64,000 bases of DNA, taken from positions 1-64,000 of the forward strand of contig NZ_JAMXQV010000027.1 of assembly GCF_024703995.1 (NCBI RefSeq), written 5' to 3'. Below, piece after piece: positions 8,443 through 18,381 of the stretch (positions within the stretch are counted from its first letter, which is position 1; each line of letters opens with the position of its first letter). Made by a program: the position numbers and the translations under genes. Source of the stretch: Amycolatopsis iheyensis (GTDB lineage: Bacteria > Actinomycetota > Actinomycetes > Mycobacteriales > Pseudonocardiaceae). The notes beneath the pieces were generated by a model, which searched no databases, was not told the DNA's origin, and saw nothing but the letters and a program-made list of their open reading frames with translations.

Positions 8443-8699
8443 GAAGCTCCTCGGGTTTCGCTTCGCCCCAACACCCCGTCTTTGCCAACGTGCGCCCAAA
8501 GCGTTCAGGGTAGGTCACCCCACGACGAACATCGCTGGTCAGGCGACGTGTGCGAACGGAGCGGACCGGCTACCCGGCCTGAGCCGTTGGGGAAGCCCGG
8601 CGGGGCCGAACGGGCAAGTCGCGGCCGTGCCGCCACCCGCCTTCGACCGCGTCACTAAGATCAAATGGATGCGCAGCCTTGCCGTGGGAGTCGGTCGCC

Positions 8700-11600
8700 G
8701 TGGGTAATCCGTTGGTTGCTCCGGTGCAGGATTCGACCAAGTCGTACTCCGGTGTTCCGCTGCTCGAAGACGCCATCGGCCTGAAAGACGCCATCGAGAG
8801 CGGCGACTGGGCCTCGGTCGCGATGGGCGCCGTCGGCACCGCGCTCGACGCGCTGACCGCGGTGATGGACCCCTTCGGCGCGATCTTCGCCGCCGGTGTC
8901 GGGTGGCTGATCGAGCACGTCGGCCCGCTCAAGGAAGCGCTCAACGCGCTCACCGGGAACGCCGACGAGATCGCGGCGCAGGCGCAGACCTGGAACAACG
9001 TCGCCAAGGAGCTCGGCGACGTCTCGACCGAGCTGACCAACGCGGTCAAGGCCGACCTCGTCAGCTGGCAGGGACCCGCCGCCGACAGCTACCGCAAGCG
9101 GGCCGACGACACGTCCGGGCTGCTGGCCGCCGCGCAGAAGGGCTGCGAAGGCGCCGGTAGCGGTGTGAAGACCGCCGGTGAGGTCGTGGGCGCGGTCCGC
9201 ACCCTGGTGCGCGACATCATCGCCGAGCTGGTCGGGCACCTGATTTCGTGGGCGCTGCAGGTCGTGTTCACCCTCGGCATCGGGCTGGCCTGGGTGGTGC
9301 CGCAGGTCGTCGCCGCCGTCGCGAAGACCGCGTCGAAGATCGCGAGCCTCACCACCAAGCTCGTCAAGGCGCTCAAGGCCCTGGTGCCGCTGCTGAAGCG
9401 GGCGGGCACCCTGTTCGAGGACGCCGCCAAGGGACTGAAGGGCATCAAGGGCGGGAAGGTCGACCCGCCGCGCAAGCCGGGGAAGATCGACGGCAACCCG
9501 AAGGCACCCGACGGCAAGGGCGGCGACTCCACCACCACCAGCGGCGACCACTCGGGCGGCCACGGCGGCGGCTCCACGGAGAAGGGCAACGGCGGCGGGA
9601 GCGGCAAGGACTCCACCACGACGTCGGGTGACCACTCGACCGGCAACGGGAACCACTCGACGGGTGACAGCCCGCCACCGAAGGACTCCGGCTCCACGGA
9701 GAAGAGCCCCGACAACGGCGGCGGGGGCAAGGACACCTGGGAGTGCAAGACCGACCCGGTGGACATCGCGCGCGGCAACGTCGTGATCGACCAGCTCGAC
9801 CTGGAACTGCCGTCGCCGCTGGTGCTCGAGCGGCTGCACGTGTCCTCCTACCGCGCCGGCCGGTGGTTCGGTCCGTCCTGGGTGTCCACTGTGGACCAGC
9901 GGTTGGCGGTGGGCCGCGAGCACGTCCGGTGCTACGCCGCGGACGGCACCACCCTGGTCTACCCGCGGGCCGCGCCGGGTGTGCCGGTGCTGCCCACGGA
10001 CGGGCCACGGCGCCCGCTGACCCGGCACGCCGACGGCAGCTACACCCAGGCCGATCCGTTGCGGGGCCGGGAACTCCGGTTCGCCGCGCTGCCCGGACGC
10101 GGCCCCGCCGAGCTCGTCCTGCAGTCGATCACCGATGCCGACGGCGCGCGGGTCGACGTCGGTTACGACGGCCTCGGCGCGCCGCGGACCCTGCGGCACT
10201 CCGCCGGGTACCGGGTGGAGCTGGAGACCGAAAGCGGGCGCGTGACCGCCGTCCACGTGACCGACCCGGCCGGGAAGTCCCCGGTCCTGGTCCGGCGCTT
10301 CGGCTACGACCCGCAGGGGCGCCTGACGAACGAGTTCAACGTCTCCGGCCGCGCGCAGGTCTACGACTACGACCCCGCGGGCCGCGTCACCGGCTGGCAG
10401 GACCGCAACGGCACCTGGTTCCGCTACGTCTACGACGGCGAAGGCCGCTGCGTCCGCACCGTCGGCGACCGCGGCTTCTACGACGCCGCGTTCACCTACG
10501 ACACGCGGCGGCGCGTCACGACCTTCACCGATTCCCTGGGCCACACCGGCGAATTCCACTTCAACGACGCCTACCAGCTCGTCCGTGAGGTCGGCCCGCT
10601 GGGCCAGGTCACCACCTCCGATTGGGACCGCGACGACCGCCTGCTCTCCCGCACCGATCCGCTCGGGCACACGACGTCGTTCGCCTACGACGAGCGGGGC
10701 GGGCTCGAGTCGGTTACCCGGCCGGACGGCTCGGTGCTGCGGGTCACCACCGACGACGCCGGGCTGACGATCGAGGCCACCGCCGGCGACGGCACCGTGC
10801 TCTCCCGCTTCTACCCGCGCGACGAGGCTCCCGACCCGTTCACCGAGACCCTCGGCGTCGCGAAGCCGCTGACCTCCGAGCAGGCCGCCTGGACGCGCGG
10901 GGACGAAGAGCCGCCGCCGGTCGACCGGGACGTGTTCGGGCGGCCGAAGTCGGTGCCCAACCGGTCCGGGCAGAACGTCGCGCTCGGCTGGACCGCCGAC
11001 GGGCACGAACGGCTGCGGGTGCGGCCTTCCGGGGTGCGCGAAACCCGCGGCTACGACGCCGAGGGCAACGAGGTCGAGCACGTCAACGGCGCGGGGCTGG
11101 CCGAGCGGACCGAGTACGGCCCGTTCGACCTGGTCACCGCGACGATCGACGCGGCGGGCGCCCGGACGAGCTACACCTACGACACCGAGCTGCGGCCGAG
11201 CACGGTGACCAACCCGCTCGGGCAGTGCTGGACCTACCGCTACGACCCGTCCGGACGGCTGATCGAGGAGACCGACTTCGACGGCCGCACCCTGCGCTTC
11301 GGCTACGACCGGGCGGGCCGGCTCGTCCGGTCGGTGAACGGCGCGGGCGAGGAGACCGAGTACACCCGCGACGTGCTCGGCAACGTCGTCGAACGCCGGT
11401 CTCCGGTCGGGACGACCCGGTTCACCTACGACGCGGTCGGCCGGATGACCGCCGCGGTCATGGGCGACGTCGAGCTCCGCGTCTCCTACGACGGCGAAGG
11501 CAACGTGCTCAGCGAATCGGTCGACGGCCGGACGCTGACCACCGGCTACGACGCCGACGGCACCGTGCGGCGGCGCACACCGTCCGGAGTGGACAGTGTG

Positions 11601-13529
11601 TGGCGCTTCGACGGCAACGGGCGGCCGGTGTCGCTCGCCGTCGCCGGGCACACCGTGCGCTTCGAGCACGACGCGGGCGGCCGGGAGATCTCGCGCACCG
11701 TCGAGGGCGGTGTCGCGCTCACGCAGTCCTTCGACGTCGACGACAACCTGGTCGGCCAGTCGGTGCGGGCGGTGGGGAGCCCGCCGCGGCACCGCCGGTT
11801 CAGCTACCGGACGGACGGGCTGCTCGCCGGGATCGACGACGACGTGGCCGGGCCGACCCGGCTCGTGCTCGACGCCACCGGGCGGGTGACCGAGGTGCAC
11901 GGCGCGGCCGGCAGCGAGGCCTACCGCTACGACCCCGCCGGGAACGTGGTGGAGACCAGGGAGCCCGGCCGGGTGCCCAGCGCGGGGGCCCGCCGGTACG
12001 CGAACAACCGGCTGGTCGCCGCCGGCGCCGTCACCTTCGACCACGACGTGCAGGGCCGGCTGGTCGCGCGGCACGAGGGGGCCCGGGTCTGGCGATACCT
12101 GTGGGACGGGCAGGACCGCCTGCTCGCGGTCACGACACCCGAGGGTGACCAGTGGTCCTACCGGTACGACCCGATCGGCCGCCGGATCGCCAAGCAGCGC
12201 GTCGTCACCTCGGCGACCGGCGCCCGCGTGGTCGCCGAGTCCTACGAGTTCACCTGGAGCGGCGCGCTGCTGGTGGAGCAGGTCCACGTGGACGCGGCGC
12301 AGACCCGGCACGTCACGGTCTGGGAGTACCACCCGGGTGACGACCGGCCGATCGTCCAGGTCGAGCGCGCGGCGACGCTGCGGGACCGGTTCTTCGCGAT
12401 CGTCACCGACCTGGTCGGCCGCCCGACCGAGCTCCTCGACGCGGCCGGTGCGCCGGTCTGGCGCGGGAACGCGGGCCTGTGGGGCCGCGAGACCGGTGCG
12501 GCGGCCACCCCGCTGCGGTTCCCGGGGCAGTACGCCGACGCCGAATCCGGGCTGCACTACAACGTCTTCCGTTACTACGACCCGTCGATCGGCCGCTACC
12601 TGAGCCAGGACCCGCTCGGCCTCGGCCCGGCGCCCAACCCGGCCGCCTACGTCGACAACCCGCTGGCGGAGCGGGACCTGCTCGGCCTCGCCTGCGGGAA
12701 AAAGGGCGGCAAGGACAAAACGAACGACCAGCCGGGCGGCGGTGACAACGCGGGCAACATCCCGCGTGGTGGCGGCGGCAAGGGCGGCAAGGGCAAGAAC
12801 ACCGACGACACGCACGCCAGCGGGTCCGGCGGCGGCAAGACCGACACGCATTCGCTGGGCAAGCACGACGGCACCGACGTGCAGGTCGACTCCCACCAGG
12901 GCAAGCACCAGCAGGGCAACCAGAGCTTCGGCATGAAGTACACGGGCGGCTCGGGGACGAAGTTCCCGGACAACGTCGGCGACAAGTGGCACGAGAAGTA
13001 CTTCTCCAAGGAAGTCGCCAAGTACACCAACGACCCGAAGTACGCCGGACACGGCACCGAAAAGAAGAACCCCGGCTCGATCGACCAGAACGTCAACGCG
13101 AAGAAGAGCGATCTCGACGCGCGCCAGGAAAAGGTCGACGAGCTCGAGTCGGAGCTCAAGGCGAAGACGGCCGCCTACAAGCACGCCTCGGCGGAGGACA
13201 AGCCGGGGATCATGGCGGAAGGCAAGAAGCTCAAGCAGGAGTTCGACACCGCGAAGACCGACCGCGACAAGGCGCAGTCGGACTACGACAGCGCCAAGGC
13301 GGACCGCGAAAGCTACGACGGCAACCGCAAGTCCGTCCAGTACGACAAGAACGTGAAGGACGACGGCGTCCAGTACGACATGACGTCCTACTGGAAGCCG
13401 GACGGCCGGGGTGGCGGCAACTGGGTCACGACCTACCACTGCAACCCGGCGGTGCCGAAGGGCGGGAGCGTGGAGAAGGACTGGTGGCAGCCGCACGGGA
13501 AGGACATCGCGAAGCAGCACGGCCTGTGA
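8700..13529 (+). CDS. RHS/YD-repeat polymorphic-toxin-like protein with WXG-type N-terminus
   Basis: This 1609-residue protein has a helical N-terminus with a W-Q-G turn (SWQGPAADSYR, near residue 122) like WXG100-type exported proteins. A low-complexity Gly/Ser/Thr/His linker spans about 270-345 and a DUF6531 opening starts at about 349. A long array of YD repeats follows, ending at DPLGLGPAPNP near residue 1303. The last 275 residues are a separate variable tip with a Gly/Lys linker, a coiled coil (about 1460-1545) and a Trp/His/Cys-containing end. I do not recognise the tip. GTG at 8700 is favoured (GGGAG upstream); TTG at 8679 is possible. No small gene follows on this strand as an immunity candidate; an M1 peptidase gene does. 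Confidence 0.88.
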   Translation: MGNPLVAPVQDSTKSYSGVPLLEDAIGLKDAIESGDWASVAMGAVGTALDALTAVMDPFGAIFAAGVGWLIEHVGPLKEALNALTGNADEIAAQAQTWNNVAKELGDVSTELTNAVKADLVSWQGPAADSYRKRADDTSGLLAAAQKGCEGAGSGVKTAGEVVGAVRTLVRDIIAELVGHLISWALQVVFTLGIGLAWVVPQVVAAVAKTASKIASLTTKLVKALKALVPLLKRAGTLFEDAAKGLKGIKGGKVDPPRKPGKIDGNPKAPDGKGGDSTTTSGDHSGGHGGGSTEKGNGGGSGKDSTTTSGDHSTGNGNHSTGDSPPPKDSGSTEKSPDNGGGGKDTWECKTDPVDIARGNVVIDQLDLELPSPLVLERLHVSSYRAGRWFGPSWVSTVDQRLAVGREHVRCYAADGTTLVYPRAAPGVPVLPTDGPRRPLTRHADGSYTQADPLRGRELRFAALPGRGPAELVLQSITDADGARVDVGYDGLGAPRTLRHSAGYRVELETESGRVTAVHVTDPAGKSPVLVRRFGYDPQGRLTNEFNVSGRAQVYDYDPAGRVTGWQDRNGTWFRYVYDGEGRCVRTVGDRGFYDAAFTYDTRRRVTTFTDSLGHTGEFHFNDAYQLVREVGPLGQVTTSDWDRDDRLLSRTDPLGHTTSFAYDERGGLESVTRPDGSVLRVTTDDAGLTIEATAGDGTVLSRFYPRDEAPDPFTETLGVAKPLTSEQAAWTRGDEEPPPVDRDVFGRPKSVPNRSGQNVALGWTADGHERLRVRPSGVRETRGYDAEGNEVEHVNGAGLAERTEYGPFDLVTATIDAAGARTSYTYDTELRPSTVTNPLGQCWTYRYDPSGRLIEETDFDGRTLRFGYDRAGRLVRSVNGAGEETEYTRDVLGNVVERRSPVGTTRFTYDAVGRMTAAVMGDVELRVSYDGEGNVLSESVDGRTLTTGYDADGTVRRRTPSGVDSVWRFDGNGRPVSLAVAGHTVRFEHDAGGREISRTVEGGVALTQSFDVDDNLVGQSVRAVGSPPRHRRFSYRTDGLLAGIDDDVAGPTRLVLDATGRVTEVHGAAGSEAYRYDPAGNVVETREPGRVPSAGARRYANNRLVAAGAVTFDHDVQGRLVARHEGARVWRYLWDGQDRLLAVTTPEGDQWSYRYDPIGRRIAKQRVVTSATGARVVAESYEFTWSGALLVEQVHVDAAQTRHVTVWEYHPGDDRPIVQVERAATLRDRFFAIVTDLVGRPTELLDAAGAPVWRGNAGLWGRETGAAATPLRFPGQYADAESGLHYNVFRYYDPSIGRYLSQDPLGLGPAPNPAAYVDNPLAERDLLGLACGKKGGKDKTNDQPGGGDNAGNIPRGGGGKGGKGKNTDDTHASGSGGGKTDTHSLGKHDGTDVQVDSHQGKHQQGNQSFGMKYTGGSGTKFPDNVGDKWHEKYFSKEVAKYTNDPKYAGHGTEKKNPGSIDQNVNAKKSDLDARQEKVDELESELKAKTAAYKHASAEDKPGIMAEGKKLKQEFDTAKTDRDKAQSDYDSAKADRESYDGNRKSVQYDKNVKDDGVQYDMTSYWKPDGRGGGNWVTTYHCNPAVPKGGSVEKDWWQPHGKDIAKQHGL

Positions 13530-13604
13530 CGACCGGTCACGGGGTTGATCCGCCTGGCGGATCGGACCTACTCTTCAGCGTCGATGCCGGCCGAGGAGGT
13601 CCCC

Positions 13605-15002
13605 ATGCGTGGCCGCTTGTTGCTCGTCTCCTGTGCGCTGGCCACCGGTTTGGTGGCCGCGACCGGTACGGCGGCGGAGGCCGCGCCGCGGTTCTCCCCC
13701 GGCGCGCCCGGCGCCGGGGATCCGTACTTCCCGGACATGGGCAACGGCGGCTACGACGTCGGCCACTACGACATCCGGCTGGCGTTCGACCCCGCGACCA
13801 AGGCGATCGACGCGACCACGACGATCCTCGCCACGGCCACCCAGAACCTCTCGCGCTTCGACCTGGACTTCCAGGGGCCGCTGACGATCAGCCGGCTCTC
13901 GGTCAATGGCCGAGACGCGGCCTTCACCCGCACCGGCGCCCAGGAGCTGGTGATCACCCCGCCGAACGGGTTGCGGCAGGGCAGCCCGTTCGTCGTCTCG
14001 GTGTCCTACGCCGGCGTCCCGCGGAAGATCGACGACCCCGCGCTGGGTGTGTCCGGCTGGGTCGCCACCAAGGACGGCGCGATCGCGCTCAACCAGCCGA
14101 TCGGCGCGGCGACCTACTACCCGGTGAACGACACCACCGACGACAAGGCGACCTACAGCCAGACCATCACCGTGCCCACCGGGCTGACCGTGCTGGCCAA
14201 CGGTGAACCCGGGCCCACCACCACCCGCGACCACCGGACCACGTTCCGCTGGTCCATGAACCGGCCGATGGCCAGCGAGCTGAGCATGCTCGCGATCGGC
14301 GACTACGACGTCACCCGCGGCGTGGCGGCTCGCGGCCTGCCGAACATCACCGCGATCGGCAAGTCGATCGACACCGAACCCGGCCAGGGCAAGGTGTTCA
14401 ACCAGACCACCGCGCAGATCATCCAGTGGGAATCGTCGCTGTACGGGCCGTACCCGTTCGATTCGACCGGCGGCATCCTCGCCGACGTCGGGGTGGGTTA
14501 CGCCCTCGAGACGCAGAGCCGGCCGGTCTACGACCAGGACACCAGCGAGGTCGACGGCGACCTGCTCGCCCACGAGCTCGGCCACCAGTGGTTCGGCGAC
14601 AGCCTCACCCCGGTGCACTGGTCCGACATCTGGCTCAACGAAGGCTTCGCGACCTACTCGGAGTGGCTCTACCAGGAGAAGTTCAACCACGTCCCCGTGC
14701 AACAGACCTTCGCCAAGGCCTACGCCGACGAGAAGGACTGGAGCGGCGCGGTCGCCGACCCGGGACGTGACCACATCTTCGACGACCTGGTCTACAACCG
14801 CGGCGCGATGGCCCTGCAGGCACTGCGCACGAAGATCGGCGACCGCGCCTTCTTCGACGTGCTCACGCAGTGGCCGGCAGCGCACCGGTACGACAACGTG
14901 TCGACGCGGCAGTTCACCCAGTTCGTCGAGCGGCTGACCCACCGCGACCTCGGCTCGTTCTTCCGCACCTGGCTCTACCAACCGGGCAAGCCGGCACTCT
15001 GA
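13605..15002 (+). CDS. Secreted M1-family metallopeptidase
   Basis: The 465-residue product has a signal peptide (residues 1-26, ending AEA/AP), an N-terminal beta-domain and a gluzincin catalytic core. The zinc site HELGHQWFGD is followed 18 residues later by the third ligand in WLNEGFATYSEWL. The substrate loop reads GYALETQ in place of GAMEN, as in many actinomycete relatives. It should be an extracellular aminopeptidase. It is shorter than full aminopeptidase N because the C-terminal helical domain is reduced. The ATG at 13605 follows GAGGAGGT. It starts 75 bases behind the RHS gene, so cotranscription is possible. Confidence 0.92.
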   Translation: MRGRLLLVSCALATGLVAATGTAAEAAPRFSPGAPGAGDPYFPDMGNGGYDVGHYDIRLAFDPATKAIDATTTILATATQNLSRFDLDFQGPLTISRLSVNGRDAAFTRTGAQELVITPPNGLRQGSPFVVSVSYAGVPRKIDDPALGVSGWVATKDGAIALNQPIGAATYYPVNDTTDDKATYSQTITVPTGLTVLANGEPGPTTTRDHRTTFRWSMNRPMASELSMLAIGDYDVTRGVAARGLPNITAIGKSIDTEPGQGKVFNQTTAQIIQWESSLYGPYPFDSTGGILADVGVGYALETQSRPVYDQDTSEVDGDLLAHELGHQWFGDSLTPVHWSDIWLNEGFATYSEWLYQEKFNHVPVQQTFAKAYADEKDWSGAVADPGRDHIFDDLVYNRGAMALQALRTKIGDRAFFDVLTQWPAAHRYDNVSTRQFTQFVERLTHRDLGSFFRTWLYQPGKPAL

Positions 15003-15018
15003 CGAGCGGGTGCCCGGC

Positions 15019-16170
15019 TCAGTGGTCGAGCAGCGCGTAGATCCGCTTGGCGCCCTCGGTCACCTTGGCGATCGCCCACGGGCCGGTGATCTCGTGGGAG
15101 TTGAGGCTCACCCGGACCATCGTGCGTCCGACGTGGAAATAGACCATGGCGCCGCCGGTCACGCTGCTACCCACTACGCCGCAGCTCACGTCGCCGACTG
15201 GCGCCGGCAGGGGGCTGCTGTCCTTGGTGTTCCCCTCGTACGCGCACATGTTCTGGACCGCTCCGACCGCGACGGCCGGGCCCTCCGCGTAGATCGTCTG
15301 CTCGACCGACAGGCCCGCCGAGGGCCGATCGCTGTTGTCGAGCAGCGACTGGCGCTGGCACGTGATCTGGACCGCGTTGTGGCTCACCACGGAGTTCTCG
15401 TCCACGTCGAACAAGTCCCGCTGGAGGCCGTCCGTCGGCTGGTCCGTGACCGCCGTGAAGACCTCGGGCGGCATGGCGTCGCACGGCTTGGCGGCGGTCA
15501 GGTGGTACGGCTCCGGGTAGCTGTGCTCGGGCATCGGGCGGGGGCCCGCGGCGATGTTCGCGGTGATGCCGTCGATGAGCTTGCCCAGGGCGTGCTCACC
15601 GTCCGCGATCGCCGAGAAGTGGCGCAGTTCGAGGGTGAAGGCGTCGGTCGTGCCGTGGGTGAAGGTCACTGTGACTTCGTCGTCGCCCTGGTCCGGGCGA
15701 CGGTGGTACTCGACGCCGTTGGCGGTTCCGGTCGTCCCCGGCTGCGGCGCGATCGCGCTGTGCCACGCGAACGAGCTGGCGAGCTTGACGTTGAGCGTCG
15801 TGAGGGTGACCACCGGTTCGTCGCGGTGGCCGGCCGCACGCTCGACGTTGCCGCCGCAGGAGATCTGTTCGAACGTCGTCCCGGCCAGCTCCGGCCGGTC
15901 GGCGCCCGGGCTCAGCCGGGTGCCGCCGGCGAGAGGGTGGGCGGTGTGCTTCAGCCCGGCGGCGGCCAGGACGTCGTCGGTGAGCACCGCGCACGGGTAG
16001 TAGACGGGCGTGCCCTCGTAGGCGGCCACCGGCTCGCTGCCGGGTTTCTCCACCAGGATGTTCGGCCGCGGTCCGGCCAATCCGATCAGCTGGGGTTCCT
16101 GGACGGGCCGGCACGCGGAAAGCCCGAGCACCAGCGCCAGAACGACGGCAGCCCGAAGACGGTGGTTCAT
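15019..16170 (-). CDS. Lipoprotein with two DUF3558-like modules
   Basis: The 383-residue protein begins with a lipoprotein signal ending LGLSAC, giving a lipidated Cys at residue 20. Two Cys-containing modules follow, each with a PC-A/D start and a SCGG or TCQR segment, resembling DUF3558 lipoproteins of Pseudonocardiaceae duplicated in tandem. The role is unknown; the location is the outer face of the membrane. The ATG at 16170 has GGGGGAGG upstream. It is convergent with the M1 peptidase gene (16 bases between stops) and follows the amidase gene on the same strand. Confidence 0.75.
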   Translation of the reverse strand: MNHRLRAAVVLALVLGLSACRPVQEPQLIGLAGPRPNILVEKPGSEPVAAYEGTPVYYPCAVLTDDVLAAAGLKHTAHPLAGGTRLSPGADRPELAGTTFEQISCGGNVERAAGHRDEPVVTLTTLNVKLASSFAWHSAIAPQPGTTGTANGVEYHRRPDQGDDEVTVTFTHGTTDAFTLELRHFSAIADGEHALGKLIDGITANIAAGPRPMPEHSYPEPYHLTAAKPCDAMPPEVFTAVTDQPTDGLQRDLFDVDENSVVSHNAVQITCQRQSLLDNSDRPSAGLSVEQTIYAEGPAVAVGAVQNMCAYEGNTKDSSPLPAPVGDVSCGVVGSSVTGGAMVYFHVGRTMVRVSLNSHEITGPWAIAKVTEGAKRIYALLDH

Positions 16171-16238
16171 CGATGCCTCCCCCAGAACGATGATCGGTCA
16201 ACTATGGCACCGGCGGAACCGCTTGCGCCACGGGGTGT

Positions 16239-17678
16239 CTAGCCGGCCTGCTTCGGCGCCCGGAAGCCGCCGATTCGTGGCTCCAGCAGTTCCGCGAGCC
16301 GCAGCGGTGTGCGGTCCTCGTACATCGGGCCGATCAGCTGGACTCCCACCGGCAGGCCCTCCGGGGACCTGCCCGCGGGAATTGCCGTGGCGGGCAGGCC
16401 CGGCATCGTGGCCAGGCCCGCCCAGACCAGCTGGTCGAAATACGGGTACCCGACGCCGTCGATGTCGATGTGACGCGCCATGGGATTCGGGTTGTGGTCG
16501 TGCGGGAACGCCGGGGTCGGCGTGATCGGGCACACCACGACGTCGAACTCCGCGAACAACCGCCGCCACGCGTGGCGGTGGGCCTCGCGGCCGCGGTTCG
16601 CCTCCAGCCAGTCGTGGTGGGTGGCCGTCATCGCGCGCAGGCGCACCGCGTCGAGGCTCCGGTCGGCGTCGTCGGGCCGCTTCAGCGATTCGGTGGGGAA
16701 CCGTGCGGTGGAGCCCGAAATCAGCAGTCGCATGTAGAGGGTCGCCGCTTCCGTCAGGTCGGGCAGCAACGTGCTGTGCCGCTCGACGCGGGCGCCGCCG
16801 TCGGCCAGCTCGGCCGCCACCCGGTTCACGCCCGCCCGTACGGCCGCCCCGGTCGGGAGGCACGGGTGGTCGTCGAGGACCAGGACCCGGAAGCCGTCGA
16901 GCCGGTCGTGGCGAGCGGGCGGCAGGCTCACCCGGTGCGCCACCCCGTGCGTCAGCGGGTCCGGTCCGGCCATGACGTCCAGCAGGAGCGTGAGGTCTCC
17001 GGCGGTGCGCGCCATCGGGCCGACGACGGCGAGGTCGAGGTCGACCGGCAACGCCGGCTCGGTCGGCGGGACCATTCCGCGACTGGCCGCCAGCCCGAGC
17101 GTCGGCTTGTGCGCGTAGACGCCGCAGAAGTGCGCGGGGGTGCGCAGCGAGCCGCCGATGTCGGAGCCGATGGACAACGCGCCGAACCCGGACGCCAGTG
17201 CCGCCGCCGACCCGCCGGACGAACCGCCCGGGGTGCGGCCGCGGTCCCACGGGTTGGTGGTCGTGCCGTAGATCTCGTTGAAGGTCTGGATGTCCTGCAG
17301 CCCCAACGGCACGTTGGTCTTGCCGAGCACCACCGCGCCCGCGTCCTTGAGCCGCGACACCTGCACCGCGTCCTGCACCGGCACGAAGTCCCGGTGCGCC
17401 GGCATGCCCCACGTCGTGGGCAGCCCGGCGATGTCGTAGGACTCCTTGACCGTCACCGGAACGCCGAGCAGCGGCCGGTTCTCGCCGCGGGCGCGTGCCT
17501 GGTCGGCCCGGTGCGCGGCGGCCCGCGCGCGGTCGAAGTCGGGCACGCAGATCGCGTTGACCACTTCGTCCGCACGCTCGATGCGGGCGATCGCCGCGTC
17601 GGTCAGTTCCACCGAGGTCACCGCACCGGTGCGCAATGCGGCAAGGATTTCTTCGGCGGAGGCGAAAGTCGATTCCAT
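16239..17678 (-). CDS. Amidase signature family enzyme
   Basis: The 479-residue protein carries the amidase-signature core. The catalytic Lys is in VTVKESYDIAG, the cis-Ser in TPGGSSGGSAAA and the nucleophilic Ser in GSDIGGSLRTPAHF. The length is normal for the family. It hydrolyses an amide bond; GatA and indole-acetamide or aryl-amide hydrolases share the fold, but GatB/GatC partners are absent, so it is not the transamidosome subunit. It is cytosolic, with no signal peptide. The substrate cannot be told from the sequence. Confidence 0.92.
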   Translation of the reverse strand: MESTFASAEEILAALRTGAVTSVELTDAAIARIERADEVVNAICVPDFDRARAAAHRADQARARGENRPLLGVPVTVKESYDIAGLPTTWGMPAHRDFVPVQDAVQVSRLKDAGAVVLGKTNVPLGLQDIQTFNEIYGTTTNPWDRGRTPGGSSGGSAAALASGFGALSIGSDIGGSLRTPAHFCGVYAHKPTLGLAASRGMVPPTEPALPVDLDLAVVGPMARTAGDLTLLLDVMAGPDPLTHGVAHRVSLPPARHDRLDGFRVLVLDDHPCLPTGAAVRAGVNRVAAELADGGARVERHSTLLPDLTEAATLYMRLLISGSTARFPTESLKRPDDADRSLDAVRLRAMTATHHDWLEANRGREAHRHAWRRLFAEFDVVVCPITPTPAFPHDHNPNPMARHIDIDGVGYPYFDQLVWAGLATMPGLPATAIPAGRSPEGLPVGVQLIGPMYEDRTPLRLAELLEPRIGGFRAPKQAG

Positions 17679-17859
17679 GAATGCGAAGCTAGCGACGGGT
17701 CGGCAAAGGCACGAAATTCCGGTTGTCGCAATGAGGTGACCGGAATTCGGGCGTGCGGTCCACCGCGGAAGGGGGTTCTTCGCAGGTCACAGCACCGACA
17801 TGGCGCGGCTGCGGCCGCGGCAGCCATGAACGGCCGCGGTGCGCAACGGGATGGACGTC

Positions 17860-18120
17860 TCAGTCCCCGGTGGGGTGCGTCCGCCGCGAAAAGTGCTGGA
17901 CGACGAACGTCCCGATCGTCACGACGCCCACGAGCGCCAGGACGGCTTGGTCGGCGAGGATCCCGACGGCCAGCGCGCAGACACCGGTGACCGCGACCAG
18001 CACGAGGACGAACCGCCAGCCGGCCAGTGGCCGGCGAAGACGGTCGGCGAAGGTGGGATCGGTGGCGGCGATCTCGGCCTCGATCCGCTCGAGCGCTCGC
18101 CGTTCGTGGTCGTGCAACAC
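17860..18120 (-). CDS. DUF3040 small membrane protein
   Basis: The 86-residue product begins VLHDHERRALERIEAEI and continues with DPTFADRLRRP, the DUF3040 signature, followed by two membrane helices. A GTG start at 18120 is chosen because GGAGG lies five bases upstream; an earlier in-frame GTG at 18165 lacks a site. The family is confined to actinobacteria and has no known function. The roughly 180 bases between this gene and the amidase start hold nothing recognisable. Confidence 0.85.
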   Translation of the reverse strand: MLHDHERRALERIEAEIAATDPTFADRLRRPLAGWRFVLVLVAVTGVCALAVGILADQAVLALVGVVTIGTFVVQHFSRRTHPTGD

Positions 18121-18259
18121 GGGAACCTCCTTCACCGCGCGGCCCCGGACCAGAGGGGTGCCCACCTCGGCGGCCGCTAACCGGGTCGCGGGGGATTGTC
18201 ACCCGAACGGATTGCCCGACGGCGGCCGAAGGCGAGCGGTGACTGTCCGCCGATCGGCG

Positions 18260-18273
18260 GTGATCGACATCAC
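18260..18273. promoter_or_regulatory. CRP-like palindrome GTGA-N6-TCAC, copy 2
   Basis: GTGATCGACATCAC lies 122 bases (start to start) before the ATG at 18382. Motif and spacing match copy 1 at 1455. The shared downstream blocks TAATCTCGCGCT (18299-18310) and GATATGTCGGAAT (18347-18359) are kept at the same distances. This indicates that the whole promoter was duplicated and retained with the gene. Confidence 0.6.
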
Positions 18274-18381
18274 AATGTCGCTTCTCGTGATCCATGCCTA
18301 ATCTCGCGCTGCCGGTCGTCTTTCGACGCCGACAACCAAAGCGGGTGATATGTCGGAATATCACCTTTCGAGAGGGGACCC

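Noticed and set aside
8661-13520. A 1619-codon open frame on the minus strand, antisense to the first RHS gene
   Set aside because: It is a product of high GC and the codon bias of the real plus-strand gene. Its translation is Val/Arg/Gly-rich without domains, while the plus strand encodes clear DUF6531 and YD repeats.
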